Assembly: GCA_947486675.1 (NCBI GenBank)
Contig: CANKUF010000042.1
Coordinates: forward strand, 1 to 6,732
Length of the DNA stretch: 6,732 bases
Reading direction: 5' to 3'
From: Acidimicrobiaceae bacterium
GTDB lineage: Bacteria; Actinomycetota; Acidimicrobiia; Acidimicrobiales; Ilumatobacteraceae
Shown here one piece after another: positions 6,250-6,732 of the stretch (position 1 is its first letter; every line of letters starts with the position of its first letter). The notes under the pieces are model-generated. The model searched no databases, was not told where the DNA came from, and worked only from the letters and a program-made list of their open reading frames with translations. The translations under genes and the position numbers were made by a program.

Positions 6250-6732
6250 ATGTCAGCGGGCGAACGTCCTCTGATCATTGCGTGTGGCGCACTCGTCAGC
6301 GAGTTGCGCGAAGTGCTGAGTCGCAATGGACTAGCCGATGCCGTTGAAGTGCGCTACCTGCCAGCAAACTTGCATAATCGCCCCGAGGGAATAGTTCCCG
6401 CATTGCGCGAACATTTAGATGCCCGCGGCAGCCGAGCAACTTTTGTTGGTTATGCAGACTGCGGCACGGGCGGTCAGATCGACACCATGTTGTTGGACTA
6501 CCCAGGTGTTGAACGCATTGCAGGTGCGCATTGCTACGAGTTCTTTGCTGGTTCGTCACTATTTCATGAAGTGCAAGATGCCGAACCTGGCACGTTTTAC
6601 TTAACCGACTTCCTTGCCAAGCATTTCCGCGCATTGGTGTGGGAAGGCCTTGGGCTTGACACGCATCCTCAATTGCGCGACGCATATTTCGGTAACTACA
6701 CAAAAGTGATGTATTTCTCGCAAGTGAGCGAC
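6250..6732 (+). CDS. DUF1638 family protein (3' end outside window)
   Basis: Open from the ATG at 6250 to the window edge, 161 residues seen. It resembles DUF1638, a family often encoded beside corrinoid proteins and MttB-like methyltransferases; its biochemical role is not something I can state with certainty. Landmarks are C12 near the N-terminus (IIACGAL), H42 (NLHNRPEG), YADCGTGG with C71, GAHCYEFFAGS with H94-C95, and EPGTFYLTDF. The repeated Cys/His in family-typical positions could bind a metal or the corrinoid cobalt (inference). There is no signal peptide or membrane segment. No good Shine-Dalgarno precedes the ATG, and the short gap to the corrinoid gene fits coupled expression. An accessory role in methyl transfer or corrinoid handling is the best guess. 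Confidence 0.85.
   Translation, partial: MSAGERPLIIACGALVSELREVLSRNGLADAVEVRYLPANLHNRPEGIVPALREHLDARGSRATFVGYADCGTGGQIDTMLLDYPGVERIAGAHCYEFFAGSSLFHEVQDAEPGTFYLTDFLAKHFRALVWEGLGLDTHPQLRDAYFGNYTKVMYFSQVSD

Noticed and set aside
6296..6703. Minus-strand open frame of 135 residues at the right end
   Set aside because: It lies antisense to the DUF1638 frame, which matches its family in several separate motifs; the antisense protein shows nothing recognisable.

Overview
The window suggests a mid-GC bacterium, most likely an actinobacterium. The clues are a Gly/Ala/Ser/Thr-rich lipoprotein linker after an A-A-C-G-G lipobox, GTG starts, and a possible leaderless start. An aquatic Acidimicrobiia-like lineage is a guess, not something the sequence proves. 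All six genes fit one theme: uptake and breakdown of quaternary amines (choline, glycine betaine or relatives). No mobile element, tRNA, rRNA or CRISPR array was seen.

Layout. Positions 1-2593 (minus strand) hold an ABC-importer operon: a ProV/OpuAA-type ATPase (GTG start at 2593), then a ProW/OpuAB-type permease joined to it by a 4-base ATGA overlap. The permease runs off the left edge and carries two tandem permease domains in one chain. An 86-bp divergent intergenic region (2594-2679) separates it from the plus-strand gene for the lipoprotein substrate-binding protein (2680-3684), which ends at a strong GNRA-loop terminator (3716-3745). Next comes a BetA-like choline dehydrogenase of the GMC family (3770-5416, GTG start). 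A 92-bp intergenic region with hairpins and a near-palindrome leads to a corrinoid-binding protein of the MtbC/MttC/MtgC type (5509-6228). Twenty-one bases later, a DUF1638 protein (6250 onward) runs off the right edge.

How the genes could work together (inference). The transporter imports choline and/or glycine betaine, and the GMC enzyme oxidises choline to betaine aldehyde. The corrinoid protein with its DUF1638 neighbour would belong to a B12-dependent demethylation system, in which an MttB-superfamily methyltransferase moves a methyl group from a quaternary amine to Co(I)-corrinoid and a second methyltransferase passes it to tetrahydrofolate. Neither methyltransferase, nor a corrinoid-reactivating ATPase, nor a betaine aldehyde dehydrogenase is in the window; the first place to look is downstream of 6732. 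The most interesting point is this pairing of an oxidative choline enzyme with corrinoid methyl-transfer parts, best known from anaerobes.
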